Shown here piece by piece: positions 20,606-29,873 of a stretch of DNA of 64,000 nucleotides. A model generated the notes under the pieces. The model saw only the letters and a list, made by a program, of their open reading frames with translations. It searched no databases and was not told the DNA's origin. Numbering within the stretch: position 1 is the stretch's first letter; the number at the start of each line of letters is the position of its first letter. The stretch is from Phyllobacterium lublinensis (GTDB lineage Bacteria; Pseudomonadota; Alphaproteobacteria; Rhizobiales; Rhizobiaceae): assembly GCF_020164435.1 (NCBI RefSeq), contig NZ_JAIUDQ010000001.1:1-64000 (forward strand). The letters run 5' to 3'. The position numbers were made by a program, and so were the translations under genes.

Positions 20606-21382
20606 TTAGTGAGCGTGGGCGGTTTCGCCGGCCTGCGATGTGATGCTGCCGAGCCAGTCGCGCCAATGGATCGAACCCAAATGTGCATCATCGCCGGGGG
20701 TAAGGGATTGATCGTTGACGTCGATACCAAAGTAACGCGCATGAACGTCGGCCACGACCGTCCTTGGATCCTTTGTGGCAGCCAGAAACTGCCGGGCAAT
20801 CTCATCAAGGGGTATCTGCTCGGGACCGGCGATCTCGACAGTGCCGTTGACTGGCTGGCCCATGGCGAAGCGTGCCATGGCCCCGGCCACGTCGTCAGAG
20901 CCGATCGGCTGGAAAAGCGCTGGCGACAGGCGAACCGTTTCCCCGACCGTCCCTGACTGGGCAATAGCGCCCACAAATTCAAAGAACTGTGTGGCCCTGA
21001 CGATCGTATAGGGGATCTTAGCGTTTTTGATCAGGTTTTCCTGAACCCACTTTGCGCGGAAGTAACCGCTCGAAAGCAGGCGCTCGGTGCCAACCACCGA
21101 CAGTGCGACGTGATGCTTTACACCTGCGGCCGCTTCTGCCGCGAGAAGATTGCGTCCGGACGTGTCGAAGAACTCCATCACAGGTTTGTCTTCGAACGAC
21201 GGCGAATTTGCTACGTCCACTACAACCTCGGCGCCGGCCAGCGCTTCTGCCAAGCCTTCACCTGTCAGCGTGTTAACGCCTGTTCTGGGCGATGCCGCCA
21301 AGACCTCGTGCCCCTCGCGGCGCAGCCGGCTGACCACATTCGTTCCAATGAGGCCCGTACCTCCAATTACCACGATTTTCAT
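20606..21382 (-). CDS. NmrA-like NAD(P)-binding protein
   Basis: A 258-residue atypical SDR. It starts MKIVVIGGTGLIGTNVVSRLRREG and has no classical YxxxK active site, as in NmrA/HSCARG sensors and ycf39-like proteins. ATG 21382 is the first start next to the Rossmann motif. It lies 70 bases before the SDR gene, and is divergent from the winged-helix/TPR regulator (start 21603), which may control it. Confidence 0.82.
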   Translation of the reverse strand: MKIVVIGGTGLIGTNVVSRLRREGHEVLAASPRTGVNTLTGEGLAEALAGAEVVVDVANSPSFEDKPVMEFFDTSGRNLLAAEAAAGVKHHVALSVVGTERLLSSGYFRAKWVQENLIKNAKIPYTIVRATQFFEFVGAIAQSGTVGETVRLSPALFQPIGSDDVAGAMARFAMGQPVNGTVEIAGPEQIPLDEIARQFLAATKDPRTVVADVHARYFGIDVNDQSLTPGDDAHLGSIHWRDWLGSITSQAGETAHAH

Positions 21383-21602
21383 GGCTCGATCTCCTATGTT
21401 GTCCGTCGCATCAGTGCGATCGACTGCGGTGGAGAATGCCGGAGATACAGATTGAAGTCCTTGTCGCGCTCTTGGATTGTCATTGCGTTTCCCTTGACTA
21501 TTTGTCCAAGAGCGCAGCATTCATGGTAACGGATGATTGAAAATCAGGCTGCCCGAGCTGGTATCGGCAAGGTACCCGGCTGAGGGGGCAAGGAGCACCA
21601 GA

Positions 21603-23183
21603 GTGTCATTCAAATTCGGAGACTATGTGCTCGATACGACGCGTCGAGAACTCACTCGCGGGTCCGAGCCAATTGCGATCGGTCCCCAGGTTTTCGATTT
21701 ACTGATCCACCTTGTCGAGAACCGGGACCGCGTCGTCAGCAAGGACGACCTGCTCGACGCGGTATGGGATGGACGGATCGTCTCCGAATCGACCATCACG
21801 AGCCATATCAACGCCGTTCGCAAGGCGATAGGGGACAATGGCGTCGATCAGCGCCTGTTACGGACGGTAGCCCGCAAAGGATTCCGGTTCGTGGGTGACG
21901 TGGAGGAGGCGGTTTCGCCGGATGAAGGGGCCCTGCCGGAGCCGAGGCCGGAACCGAATGCGAATGTTGGTGGCAGCCTGCCCCTACCGGACCGGCCCTC
22001 CATAGCAGTCTTGCCATTTCACAACCTCAGTGGTGATCCGGAACAGGAGTATTTCGGCGATGGCGTGGTGGAGGACATCATTGCCGCGCTGTCACATATT
22101 CGCTGGCTCTTCGTCATCGCCCGCAACTCGAGTTTCACCTATAAGGGGCTGCCAGTCGATGTGAAGCAGGTAGGGCGCGAGCTGGGCGTGCGATATGTCC
22201 TGGAAGGCAGCGTGCGCAGGTCAGCAAACCGGGTACGCATGACCGGCCAGCTCATCGACGCCACGACAGGCGGGCATCTTTGGGCAGATCGTTTTGAAGG
22301 CAATCTCGACGACATATTCGAGCTTCAGGACCAATTGGCCACGAGCGTCGTGGGCGCTATCGCGCCACGGCTGGAGCGGGCGGAAATAGAGCGTGCAAAG
22401 CGTAAATCCACGGAAAGCCTCGACGCTTACGACTGCTATCTGCGGGGAATAGCCAATCTGCAAAAGGGCGGCAAAGAGGACATCAACAAGGCATTGCCCT
22501 TGTTTCACAAGGCAATAGAGCTCGATCCCGACTTCGCCTCGGCTTACGCCATGGCAGGGTGGTGCTATTTCTGGCGCAAGGTCAATGGCTGGATGGCGGA
22601 CCGCTCCCAGGAGATCTCCGAGGGTATCCGGCTCACGCGTTGCGCCGTCGAGCTGGGCAAGGATGATGCGGTGGCGCTTGCCAGAAGCGGCCATGCGCTC
22701 GGCCATCTTGCCGGCGACCTCGAAGGCGGGATCGCATTGCTCGATCGGGCGTTGGTGCTCAATCCGAATCTGGCATCTGCCTGGTTTCTTGGTGGATTTC
22801 TGAGGACGTGGAATGGCCAACCGGATGATGCAATCGATCATTTTTCGCGAGCGATGCGCCTGAGCCCTCTCGACCCCGAGATGTTCCGCATGCAAGCCGG
22901 CATGGCAATGGCCCATTTATTTGCCAAACGCTTCGATGCTGCGTCGTCATGGGCGGAAAAATCATTCAGGGATCTGCCGACGTTCCTGATGGTGGTGGGC
23001 ATCATCGCGGCGAGCCATGCGCTCGCTGACCGAACTGAGGAAGCGCATCGGGCGATGCAGCATTTGCGCCGCCTCGATCCGCAGCTCCGCATATCCAATC
23101 TCATTGACTGGTTGCCCATCCGCCGGGCTGAAGACCTTGCGACATTTGCGGAGGGTTTGCGTAAGGCGGGCCTGCCGGAATGA
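21603..23183 (+). CDS. Winged-helix regulator with adenylate-cyclase-type/TPR C-terminal part
   Basis: A 526-residue protein. Residues 1-100 form an OmpR/CadC-type winged helix (FGDYVLDTTRRELTRG...VFDLLIHLVENRDRVVSKDDLLDAVW). A linker and the region PSIAVLPFHNLSGDPEQEYFGDGVVEDII follow, then TPR repeats from about residue 270. This architecture is common in rhizobia. No transmembrane helix is obvious. GTG 21603 follows AAGGAG (21590-21595) and is preferred to ATG 21537. It is divergent from the NmrA-like gene and may regulate that pair. Confidence 0.8.
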   Translation: MSFKFGDYVLDTTRRELTRGSEPIAIGPQVFDLLIHLVENRDRVVSKDDLLDAVWDGRIVSESTITSHINAVRKAIGDNGVDQRLLRTVARKGFRFVGDVEEAVSPDEGALPEPRPEPNANVGGSLPLPDRPSIAVLPFHNLSGDPEQEYFGDGVVEDIIAALSHIRWLFVIARNSSFTYKGLPVDVKQVGRELGVRYVLEGSVRRSANRVRMTGQLIDATTGGHLWADRFEGNLDDIFELQDQLATSVVGAIAPRLERAEIERAKRKSTESLDAYDCYLRGIANLQKGGKEDINKALPLFHKAIELDPDFASAYAMAGWCYFWRKVNGWMADRSQEISEGIRLTRCAVELGKDDAVALARSGHALGHLAGDLEGGIALLDRALVLNPNLASAWFLGGFLRTWNGQPDDAIDHFSRAMRLSPLDPEMFRMQAGMAMAHLFAKRFDAASSWAEKSFRDLPTFLMVVGIIAASHALADRTEEAHRAMQHLRRLDPQLRISNLIDWLPIRRAEDLATFAEGLRKAGLPE

Positions 23184-23210
23184 GGGATCGCGAACGCGGC
23201 TGAATCCTGA

Positions 23211-23564
23211 CTACAGGGTGCAGCGGCGGCGCGGACCGTTGAACGGCTGGTATGTGTTGTCGAACGCGCGGTATGATTGGTACCGGCCCTGACAACGTTC
23301 TATCTGCGTTCGTTCTGCCGGTCTGACGCCCGACGGACCAATGGGCGTGCGCACCCGGAAGTCCTTGCAGCGTGACGATCCGGTGCAATCCGGCGAAGCG
23401 GGGTTGGCAGGCGAGTTGTTGCGCAGAATAAGCGGCTTGATGGGCACAGCATCAAGGCCGCGTGGCGCCGGTCGATACATCTGGATTTCCTGGGCCGGAA
23501 CGACCGCCAGTTGCGTTGTCACCAGGAGGCCAAGCATCGCGATTATGATTTTGAAGGCTTTCAT
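23211..23564 (-). CDS. BA14K-like small exported protein
   Basis: A 117-residue protein with a signal peptide (KAFKIIIAMLGLLVTTQLAVVPAQE). The C-terminal CQGRYQSYRAFDNTYQPFNGPRRRC matches the BA14K pattern (CxxRYRSYD...Y.G.DG.RR.C) of rhizobial and Brucella surface proteins with lectin-like or immunoreactive properties. ATG 23564 is preferred to an upstream start because the signal peptide begins there. Confidence 0.7.
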   Translation of the reverse strand: MKAFKIIIAMLGLLVTTQLAVVPAQEIQMYRPAPRGLDAVPIKPLILRNNSPANPASPDCTGSSRCKDFRVRTPIGPSGVRPAERTQIERCQGRYQSYRAFDNTYQPFNGPRRRCTL

Positions 23565-23698
23565 CGGTGCACCATCACAATAAGTCATCCTATTCATATA
23601 AGAGATTGAATGGCTGTTGGCCACTGGCAGCAAATCACCAATAAGGTATGTTGAAGCTACGTTGCTTCCCCGAAGATAGTTTCAACACCGAGTTTTGC

Positions 23699-24814
23699 AT
23701 GTCCGTTCGTCTCGCTACCTTCAACGTCGAAAATCTGATGAACCGTTTTGATTACTCGGGATTCAGGAACAATCTCAACAAGGACCGGACCCTGCAACTC
23801 TTCCAGATACAGGACGAAGAGCAATACCGGCAGCTGGAACAGGCAAGGACAATCGCGCATGCGGACGATATGCGCCAGCTGACAGCGCTCGCGATCGCCG
23901 AAACGCACGCGGATATTCTCTGCCTGCAGGAGGTCGACAATATCGGTGCGCTCAATGCCTTCGAGTTCGGCTATCTGTTCAAGATGATCGGGGAAGGGTA
24001 CCGGCACAAATTCATGGTCGAGGGCAATGACAGTCGCGGCATTGATGTTGCGGTGCTGATGCGGGACCAGACTCGCCATGGCGATGCGATAGAATTTGTC
24101 GGGATGACCAGCCACGCCCACGTCACTTACAACGACTTCGGTATATATGAACCCCAGCTTGCCTTGTTGGGGATTGAGCCACATGAGCGCATCTTCAAGC
24201 GCGATTGCCTTGAAGTGGACGTTCGCATCGGCGGCAAGCCCCTGACGCTTTTTGTCAGTCATTTCAAATCGATGGGCACGCCGCGGAACGGCATGGACGG
24301 CCGTACCTCGACGATGCCGGTGCGCGTTGCGGAAGCCAAGGCAGTGCGGCGAATCATCGAAAACAAATTTGCGCATAGCGGCGGACCGGCCGCCAAACAC
24401 TGGGTCATATGCGGCGACTTCAATGATTATCGCGAGAGGATCGTCATTGGCGGCGATTCGCTTGCCGGATTTACCTTCAGCCCCGTCAGTGAGGCAGAGA
24501 GCAGTTTGGACGTGCTATTGGGCGATGGCTTTTGCGAGAACCTCGTTGAGCGGCGGCCGGTGATGGATCGCTGGACGCTCTATCACACGCGCGGCCCCGA
24601 GGAGCGGCACCTGTGCCAGCTTGACTATATATTGGCCTCGCCGGCACTGGCACGAAGCAATGCCGACGCCATTCCGGACATTATTCGCCGCGGCCAACCC
24701 TATCGGACCATATTTCCGCCCAAGCAGGAGGTAGAACTGTTTCCGCGGACAGGCTGGGACCGTCCCAAGGCGAGTGACCATTGTCCGGTCACGGTTACTT
24801 TGAACATGATCTGA
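23699..24814 (+). CDS. Endonuclease/exonuclease/phosphatase family protein
   Basis: The 371-residue protein starts VRLATFNVENLMNR, has LCLQEVDN with the catalytic Glu, CGDFNDYRERIV (metal-binding Asp-Asn), and SDHCPVTVTL with the Asp-His end motif. This is the Mg-dependent EEP fold found in DNases, sphingomyelinases and phosphatidylinositol phosphatases. The substrate is not evident and there is no obvious signal peptide. A longer start at 23648 is possible. The NUDIX gene follows after 3 bases. Confidence 0.8.
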   Translation: MSVRLATFNVENLMNRFDYSGFRNNLNKDRTLQLFQIQDEEQYRQLEQARTIAHADDMRQLTALAIAETHADILCLQEVDNIGALNAFEFGYLFKMIGEGYRHKFMVEGNDSRGIDVAVLMRDQTRHGDAIEFVGMTSHAHVTYNDFGIYEPQLALLGIEPHERIFKRDCLEVDVRIGGKPLTLFVSHFKSMGTPRNGMDGRTSTMPVRVAEAKAVRRIIENKFAHSGGPAAKHWVICGDFNDYRERIVIGGDSLAGFTFSPVSEAESSLDVLLGDGFCENLVERRPVMDRWTLYHTRGPEERHLCQLDYILASPALARSNADAIPDIIRRGQPYRTIFPPKQEVELFPRTGWDRPKASDHCPVTVTLNMI

Positions 24815-24817
24815 GCG

Positions 24818-25531
24818 ATGCAGAATATTCCCGAGAAGACCGTCATCCCGCTAACAAGCGCCGTCGTCTGGATTGACAGTGCTCCGCTACGTTACGAGCT
24901 GGATCACAATGCCGACATCGCCGCGCGTTGGGCCGACGAGACTGGCGCCAATCCGGCGCTGTTCAACGGGCCATTCTTCATGGCCGAGCGGGCCGATGTG
25001 GTAAACCGGGCATTCGAGGCGAGGTATCACCGAACCCGGTTTGCCACAATGATGCACTGGAAGGCCAATGCCGCCAGCAACAAGCCCTGGCACATATTCA
25101 GTGTGGGGGTCATCGTTTCGAACGACAACAAACTCATTGCCGGCCGTATGTCAGCTTCAACGGCTGCGGCAGGGCGCGTCTATTTTCCTGCCGGGTCCTA
25201 TGACGAGAGCGATGTTGTGGGTGAATATGTCGATATTGATGGTAATATGTTGCGTGAGGTCGAGGAAGAAACCGGCGTCAGGCTGTCGGAGGCAAGTCAT
25301 CGGGACGCACATATGCATCTGGTCTCAGCAAACCGCAGCATCGCCTTGTTTCGCAGGCATTATTTCGCGGCTCCCGCAGCCGATCTGATTGAGCGGATCC
25401 GTCGCCATATTGCTGCCGAAGCCGATTCCGAGCTCGATGATGTCACGGCGATTTCCGCCGCGGGAGAAATGGGCGACAGCACGCCCGATACATTCCGGAC
25501 ATTCGCCGACTGGCACTTTGCGCAGGGCTGA
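24818..25531 (+). CDS. NUDIX hydrolase
   Basis: A 237-residue protein with the Nudix box G...REVEEETGV (the glycine in YFPAGSYDESD, helix in NMLREVEEETGV). The insertion between Gly and the helix is longer than the standard 23-residue box, so activity on a classical nucleoside diphosphate is plausible but unproven. It overlaps the reading block of the upstream EEP gene closely (3-base gap) and likely belongs to the same transcript. Confidence 0.78.
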   Translation: MQNIPEKTVIPLTSAVVWIDSAPLRYELDHNADIAARWADETGANPALFNGPFFMAERADVVNRAFEARYHRTRFATMMHWKANAASNKPWHIFSVGVIVSNDNKLIAGRMSASTAAAGRVYFPAGSYDESDVVGEYVDIDGNMLREVEEETGVRLSEASHRDAHMHLVSANRSIALFRRHYFAAPAADLIERIRRHIAAEADSELDDVTAISAAGEMGDSTPDTFRTFADWHFAQG

Positions 25532-25611
25532 ATGTCACCGTCACAAGGTTTGTCTTGCATGGACAAGGCCTTGTTCTATTTTCGCCCGATACCAATTGGG
25601 GAGCAATACCG

Positions 25612-26529
25612 ATGCGCGGTCGCAGCTATGAGGTCTTTGACGTTTTCACCGACAAGGTGCTGACCGGAAATCCCCTCGCCATCGTCCACGATGCGGAGGG
25701 CCTCGACGATCAGGCCATGCAGCGGATTGCGCGGGAGTTCAACCTTTCCGAAACGGTATTCGTGCTGCCCGCCAAAAACCCGGCCCATACGGCCTGGGCA
25801 CGCATTTTTACGCCCGACTATGAAATGCCGTTTGCCGGGCATCCGACGGTCGGAACAGCCATAGCGCTGGCGCAGCGGCGCTTCGGCGCCGTCGAAGACG
25901 ATCAGGATGCCTTGATCATTCTCGAAGAGCAGGTCGGGCCGGTCCGTTGCGGCGTCAGGCTGAATGCCGAAGGTGCCTTTGCCGAATTCGACCTTCCGCG
26001 CCTGCCGCAGTCCATACCCTACAAGTACGACAAAATCGCCATAGCCAACGCCTTGCGGCTCGAGCCGAGAGAGATCGGCTTCGAGAACCATGTGCCGAGC
26101 ATATGGGACGCCGGCGTGCCGTTTCTGTTGGTACCCATCCATGGGATTGAGGCCGCCGGGCGCATCAGGATCAACCAGACCGCCATGAAGGATGTGGCGC
26201 CGACGATTGGTCACCGGCAACTGCCGGTCTATTGCTATTGCCGGGAAACGATCCTGCATGGCAGCCATTTTCATTCGCGCATGTTCGTCAGCGACGACGG
26301 GACCTATGAAGATCCGGCAACGGGTTCGGCCACGGCGGCTTTTGCGGGCGCCATCCATGCCTTCGACAGGCCGCTTGACGGGCTGCTGCGCCTTGTCATC
26401 GAGCAGGGACATGAGATGGGCAGGCCATCAAGCTTGCGCCTGGAACTTGATATCGCTGACCAGAAGCTGACCGGCGGGCGCATCGGCGGCGCGGCGATCA
26501 GGATTGCCGAGGGCAGGCTGTTCGTCTGA
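25612..26529 (+). CDS. PhzF family isomerase/epimerase-like protein
   Basis: A 305-residue protein. The N-terminal [21 protein letters not shown] and [14 protein letters not shown] (catalytic-type glutamate) match PhzF and YddE proteins, as do [12 protein letters not shown] and the C-terminal [14 protein letters not shown]. PhzF acts in phenazine synthesis, but no phenazine genes are nearby, so the substrate is unknown. ATG 25612 has GGGGAG upstream. It is the last protein gene before tRNA-Lys. Confidence 0.88.
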   Translation: MRGRSYEVFDVFTDKVLTGNPLAIVHDAEGLDDQAMQRIAREFNLSETVFVLPAKNPAHTAWARIFTPDYEMPFAGHPTVGTAIALAQRRFGAVEDDQDALIILEEQVGPVRCGVRLNAEGAFAEFDLPRLPQSIPYKYDKIAIANALRLEPREIGFENHVPSIWDAGVPFLLVPIHGIEAAGRIRINQTAMKDVAPTIGHRQLPVYCYCRETILHGSHFHSRMFVSDDGTYEDPATGSATAAFAGAIHAFDRPLDGLLRLVIEQGHEMGRPSSLRLELDIADQKLTGGRIGGAAIRIAEGRLFV

Positions 26530-26643
26530 CCCATGCTTCTCGTCGCAGTTGTGCACTGCCGTCATAAAGTTTTCAAGAAGGGCTGGACAGGCAAGATTTG
26601 CCCCGTTATAGAGCGCTCACTTTCGGTCGTCAAAGCGGCTGAC

Positions 26644-26719
<76 letters not shown>

Positions 26720-26722
26720 ATC

Positions 26723-26767
26723 AAAACCAGCAACCTGGGATGTTTCGTTCCAGTTGCTGGTTTTTTT
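26723..26767 (+). terminator. Intrinsic terminator after tRNA-Lys
   Basis: AAAACCAGCAAC (26723-26734) pairs with GTTGCTGGTTTT (26753-26764), and the stem runs straight into a T stretch. It terminates the tRNA-Lys transcript and lies inside the proposed island. Confidence 0.85.
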
Positions 26768-27007
26768 GTTGAACTCACATCCCCCCGCCTCAAGTCGTTG
26801 CCGGTTGACAATCGCCTTCGGCGATAAGCATCAGACATCGATATGGCCCAGCCCTGATTGCGATTCGTGGCTCTGGGGAATGTGGCAAGGAATTCCTAGA
26901 TTCCCGCATTGGTGGCATGCGTACAGCAGGCCCTAACCATGAAGGAATTGGACGTGAAATGCAGAACATCCCCCTCGGGGGCTGCCTTTGCCGCGACGGA
27001 GATGCGC

Positions 27008-27463
27008 ATGAGCCTGGATCCAGAGATCAGAGCCGTAAGGGAACCGTCGGAAATAATCGCCTGTCACGCGGTGATGTCGCAGTTGCGACCCCACCGAAAT
27101 CACCAGGATGCGTTCCTGCAGCAGGTCCTGCGGCAATTTCAACAGGGCTATCTCCTGTCTGCCGCCTGGACCGGAACAAAGATCGTCGGCGCCGTGGGCT
27201 ATCGCGTCCAGGAGAACCTGCTTCACGGGCGGTTCGTCTATGTGGATGATTTGGTTGTCGACGAGAATTCGCGGGGCGGCAGGCTGGGAGCGAAGCTGCT
27301 GTCCGTCGCGCGCGATCATGCACTCCAGTCCGGTTGCAAGCACTTTGTGCTCGACACAGGACTGCACAAGGCACTCGCTCAACGCTTTTACTTCCGCGAA
27401 GGACTGCTGGCCCACGCCATGGGATTCGTCGAGTGTCTCGATGAAGCCACCGAAGGAAGGTGA
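27008..27463 (+). CDS. GNAT family N-acetyltransferase
   Basis: A 151-residue acetyltransferase. The segment VYVDDLVVDENSRGGRLGAKLLSVARDHA contains the acetyl-CoA binding pattern (R/Q-G-x-G/L-G), and the fold has the usual C-terminal GC-x-FVLDTG...RFYFREGL. Start ATG 27008 follows CGGAG at 26997-27001; earlier starts add a basic tail without a domain. Substrate is unknown. It is the first gene inside the proposed island. Confidence 0.7.
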   Translation: MSLDPEIRAVREPSEIIACHAVMSQLRPHRNHQDAFLQQVLRQFQQGYLLSAAWTGTKIVGAVGYRVQENLLHGRFVYVDDLVVDENSRGGRLGAKLLSVARDHALQSGCKHFVLDTGLHKALAQRFYFREGLLAHAMGFVECLDEATEGR

Positions 27464-27963
27464 CGCTGATTCTTTGCGCCCTCGCGGGCGGAGGAACGCC
27501 TGAGCGAATGCGTGCGGCCGAGTGGCTTTGCTTATCGCCGTTCTGCCCAGCGTCAGTGGCCCGGCCAATCTCAACGAGCCGGCCAATGGGGACATCTCCT
27601 GCGGCAGCGGCATCGATGATTCCGACCATCAGATAAAAATTCCGAATAGCGGTTGCGAAATTCTCCGAATAATATTATCTTCCTAACAATAAGAAGATAT
27701 GACCAATTTGTCGAATTCCGTTGGTTGAGCCGATTGGGCAGTTGATCCGCCCGGTAAGGGAACCACTACGAGAGAGTCGGAATAGGGGCAAATAATGGCG
27801 GCCGGGCGGGAGGTGTCCGGCTACTTCAAAAGGTGAGGAATTTTAGCCGATTTCGGGCACTTCATGGGACATCTGCGAACCGGGGTCCTGGCTGGCCGTT
27901 TCGGCGGCTTCGGCGTCTTGCGCCGCAGGCCTGCAATCGATGCGAACAGGTGAGGAGACTGTC
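27464..27963 (+). other. 500-bp stretch between GNAT and livH1
   Basis: No confident gene is present. The stretch holds a minus-strand open frame (27027-27629) of doubtful coding value that overlaps GNAT, a promoter-like region with an AT-rich box (27653-27699), and a ~260-base leader before livH1. That leader contains a 13-codon open frame (27795-27836, MAAGREVSGYFKR). I see no known riboswitch consensus. Confidence 0.6.
27653..27699 (+). promoter_or_regulatory. AT-rich box A upstream of livH1
   Basis: TTGCGA (27653-27658) with a 17-base spacer precedes TATCTT. The 24-base segment 27676-27699 starts TATCTTCC and ends GAAGATA, an imperfect palindrome (9 of 12 pairs). It shares TATCTTCCTAA with box C2 (37166-37183, reverse strand). 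In this case the box overlaps the -10 rather than the spacer. It probably controls livHMGF1. Confidence 0.5.
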
Positions 27964-28836
27964 TTGGACCAATTGCTGCAGCATCTCGTCAATACACTGA
28001 TAATGGGCGGCACCTACGCGCTGCTCGGTATCGGTCTGACTCTGATCTTCGGAATAATGAGGATCGTCAATTTCACGCATGGTGAGCTTTATACGTTTGG
28101 CGCGTATATGATGTACTTCTTCGCCACCATACTCGGCATGAACTTCTTCGTTTCAATCGCCTTTGCGATCGCTGCCGGTATGGTGTTGGGGGCGCTCATC
28201 GAGTTTACCTTGCTCCGCAACAAGCGTGGAGCCGACATCGATACCACGATGCTGCTCATGATCGGCGCATGGATCATATTCCAGAATGTGGAGCAGCTCA
28301 CCTGGGGAGGAATTGCAAAATCGATTCCGTCGCCGCTGCCCGAGCAACCTTTGACGCTCGGCCCAGTGTCGCTTTCCTGGCTTCGCGCGATGGTGCTTGT
28401 CGTTGCCCTGGCGCTGATTGCCGCGACCTATGTCGTCATAAACCGTACCAAGCTTGGTAAGGCGATGCGCGCGACGTTCCAGGACAGCAACACCGCTGCC
28501 CTGATGGGCGTGAATATCAACGCGATCTACACCACGACCTTCGGACTGGGATCCGCCCTCGCGGCTGCAGCCGGAGCGCTGCTCGGTCCGGTCTTCGTCG
28601 TAACGCCGACGATGGGCGACCTTGCATCCCTGAAAGCGTTCGCCATCGTCATTCTTGGTGGTCTCGGCAACATTTCAGGAGCCGCCATAGGCGGGTTCAT
28701 TCTCGCTTTCGCCGAGGAGATCGGTGCCGGGTACATCTCGTCGGGTTACCGCGATGCGATGGGATTCGTGATCATCATCATAGTTCTTCTTTTCAAACCA
28801 ACGGGTCTCTTCGCCCGGACGGAGCGCGTCGGATGA
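27964..28836 (+). CDS. livH: Branched-chain/amide ABC transporter permease LivH (system 1)
   Basis: A membrane permease with about eight helices. LIFGIMRIVNFTHGELYTFGAYMMYFFATILG and DLASLKAFAIVILGGLGNISGAAIGG are LivH signatures. I prefer TTG 27964 (290 residues) because GAGGAG lies at 27952-27957; ATG 27940 would give 298 residues. It is first in the livH-livM-livG-livF block, with 4-base overlaps. No binding protein is in this operon; the likely partner is the LivK-type protein at 53671. Confidence 0.9.
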   Translation: MDQLLQHLVNTLIMGGTYALLGIGLTLIFGIMRIVNFTHGELYTFGAYMMYFFATILGMNFFVSIAFAIAAGMVLGALIEFTLLRNKRGADIDTTMLLMIGAWIIFQNVEQLTWGGIAKSIPSPLPEQPLTLGPVSLSWLRAMVLVVALALIAATYVVINRTKLGKAMRATFQDSNTAALMGVNINAIYTTTFGLGSALAAAAGALLGPVFVVTPTMGDLASLKAFAIVILGGLGNISGAAIGGFILAFAEEIGAGYISSGYRDAMGFVIIIIVLLFKPTGLFARTERVG

Positions 28837-29873
28837 AACGTTACCTTCCCATCATCGCCCTTCTCTTCTTTGCTTCGGTGCCGCTCTGGCTTCACGACAA
28901 ATATTATCTGCACACATTGGTCGTCGCCGGGATATTCATGCTCGCAGCCATGAGTCTCAACCTGCTGCTGGGATATACCGGGCAGCTCAGTCTCGGCCAT
29001 GTGGCCTTCTTTGGAATTGGTGCATATACCAGTGCGCTGACGTCGCTCGGTTTCAGCCTTTCCATTTTCGGCTACCAGATAACCCATGAACCATGGCCGC
29101 CATTCATCGGAGTAATCCTTGGAACGGCAGTTGCGGGTCTGTGCGGCTATCTGATCGGCAAGCTCGCGTTTCGGGTGCGCGGAGCGTATTTCGTCATTGT
29201 GACGGTCAGCTTCGCCGAGGTCGTCCGGCTCGTCGCCCTCAACTGGGTCGAACTCACGAACGGGCCGCTGGCGCTGCCCGGTATCCCGCCGCTGACCCTC
29301 GGTTTCGAGTGGACAGGATATATGACGTTCCTGAGCAAGGCTCAGAACTACTATCTCGTGCTCGCCTTTATCGCGTTCGCCTATGTCGTCATCAAGCGCC
29401 TGGTCTACTCGCCCTACGGCCGCGCGATGATCGCCTTGCGTGAGAACGAGACCCTGGCTGTTTCCGTCGGCATCAGCGTCACCAGATATCTCGTGCTGGC
29501 GGCCGTGTTTTCTGGAGCACTCGCGGGCCTGGCGGGCACCCTCTATGCCCATTACATCCAGATCATCGACCCCATGATTTTCATGTTCCTCAATACTGTC
29601 ACCATGGTCATCATGGTGATTACTGGCGGCAAGGGCACGCTTGCCGGTCCGGTTGTGGGCGGGCTCATCTTCGGCATCGCACCGGTGATCCTGCGCAACT
29701 ATGTCGGTCCTGAGGTTCAGTGGATTCTCTATGGTGTGCTGATGATCCTCATCGTCTACGTGCTGCCTGACGGCATCGTTCCGGCCATTGAGCGCTGGTT
29801 CAACCGGCCCCCCACGCCCGCTGAGAAAAACGGATCCTCCTTGGCCCTCCAGACCGGGAAAGGCAGAGCATGA
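28833..29873 (+). CDS. livM: ABC transporter permease LivM (system 1)
   Basis: A 346-residue permease. The N-terminal hydrophobic block includes MLAAMSLNLLLGYTGQLSLGHVAFFGIGAYTSALT, the LivM signature. It continues with KGTLAGPVVGGLIFGIAPVILRNYVG near the end. It pairs with LivH1 to form the channel. The start overlaps livH1 by 4 bases (GATG). Confidence 0.92.
   Translation: MKRYLPIIALLFFASVPLWLHDKYYLHTLVVAGIFMLAAMSLNLLLGYTGQLSLGHVAFFGIGAYTSALTSLGFSLSIFGYQITHEPWPPFIGVILGTAVAGLCGYLIGKLAFRVRGAYFVIVTVSFAEVVRLVALNWVELTNGPLALPGIPPLTLGFEWTGYMTFLSKAQNYYLVLAFIAFAYVVIKRLVYSPYGRAMIALRENETLAVSVGISVTRYLVLAAVFSGALAGLAGTLYAHYIQIIDPMIFMFLNTVTMVIMVITGGKGTLAGPVVGGLIFGIAPVILRNYVGPEVQWILYGVLMILIVYVLPDGIVPAIERWFNRPPTPAEKNGSSLALQTGKGRA

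Noticed and set aside
27027..27629. Minus-strand open frame overlapping the GNAT gene
   Set aside because: It starts with a plausible segment (MVGIIDAAAAGDVPIGRLVEI) but becomes Arg/Pro-rich and overlaps the GNAT gene antisense, as expected of a shadow frame.
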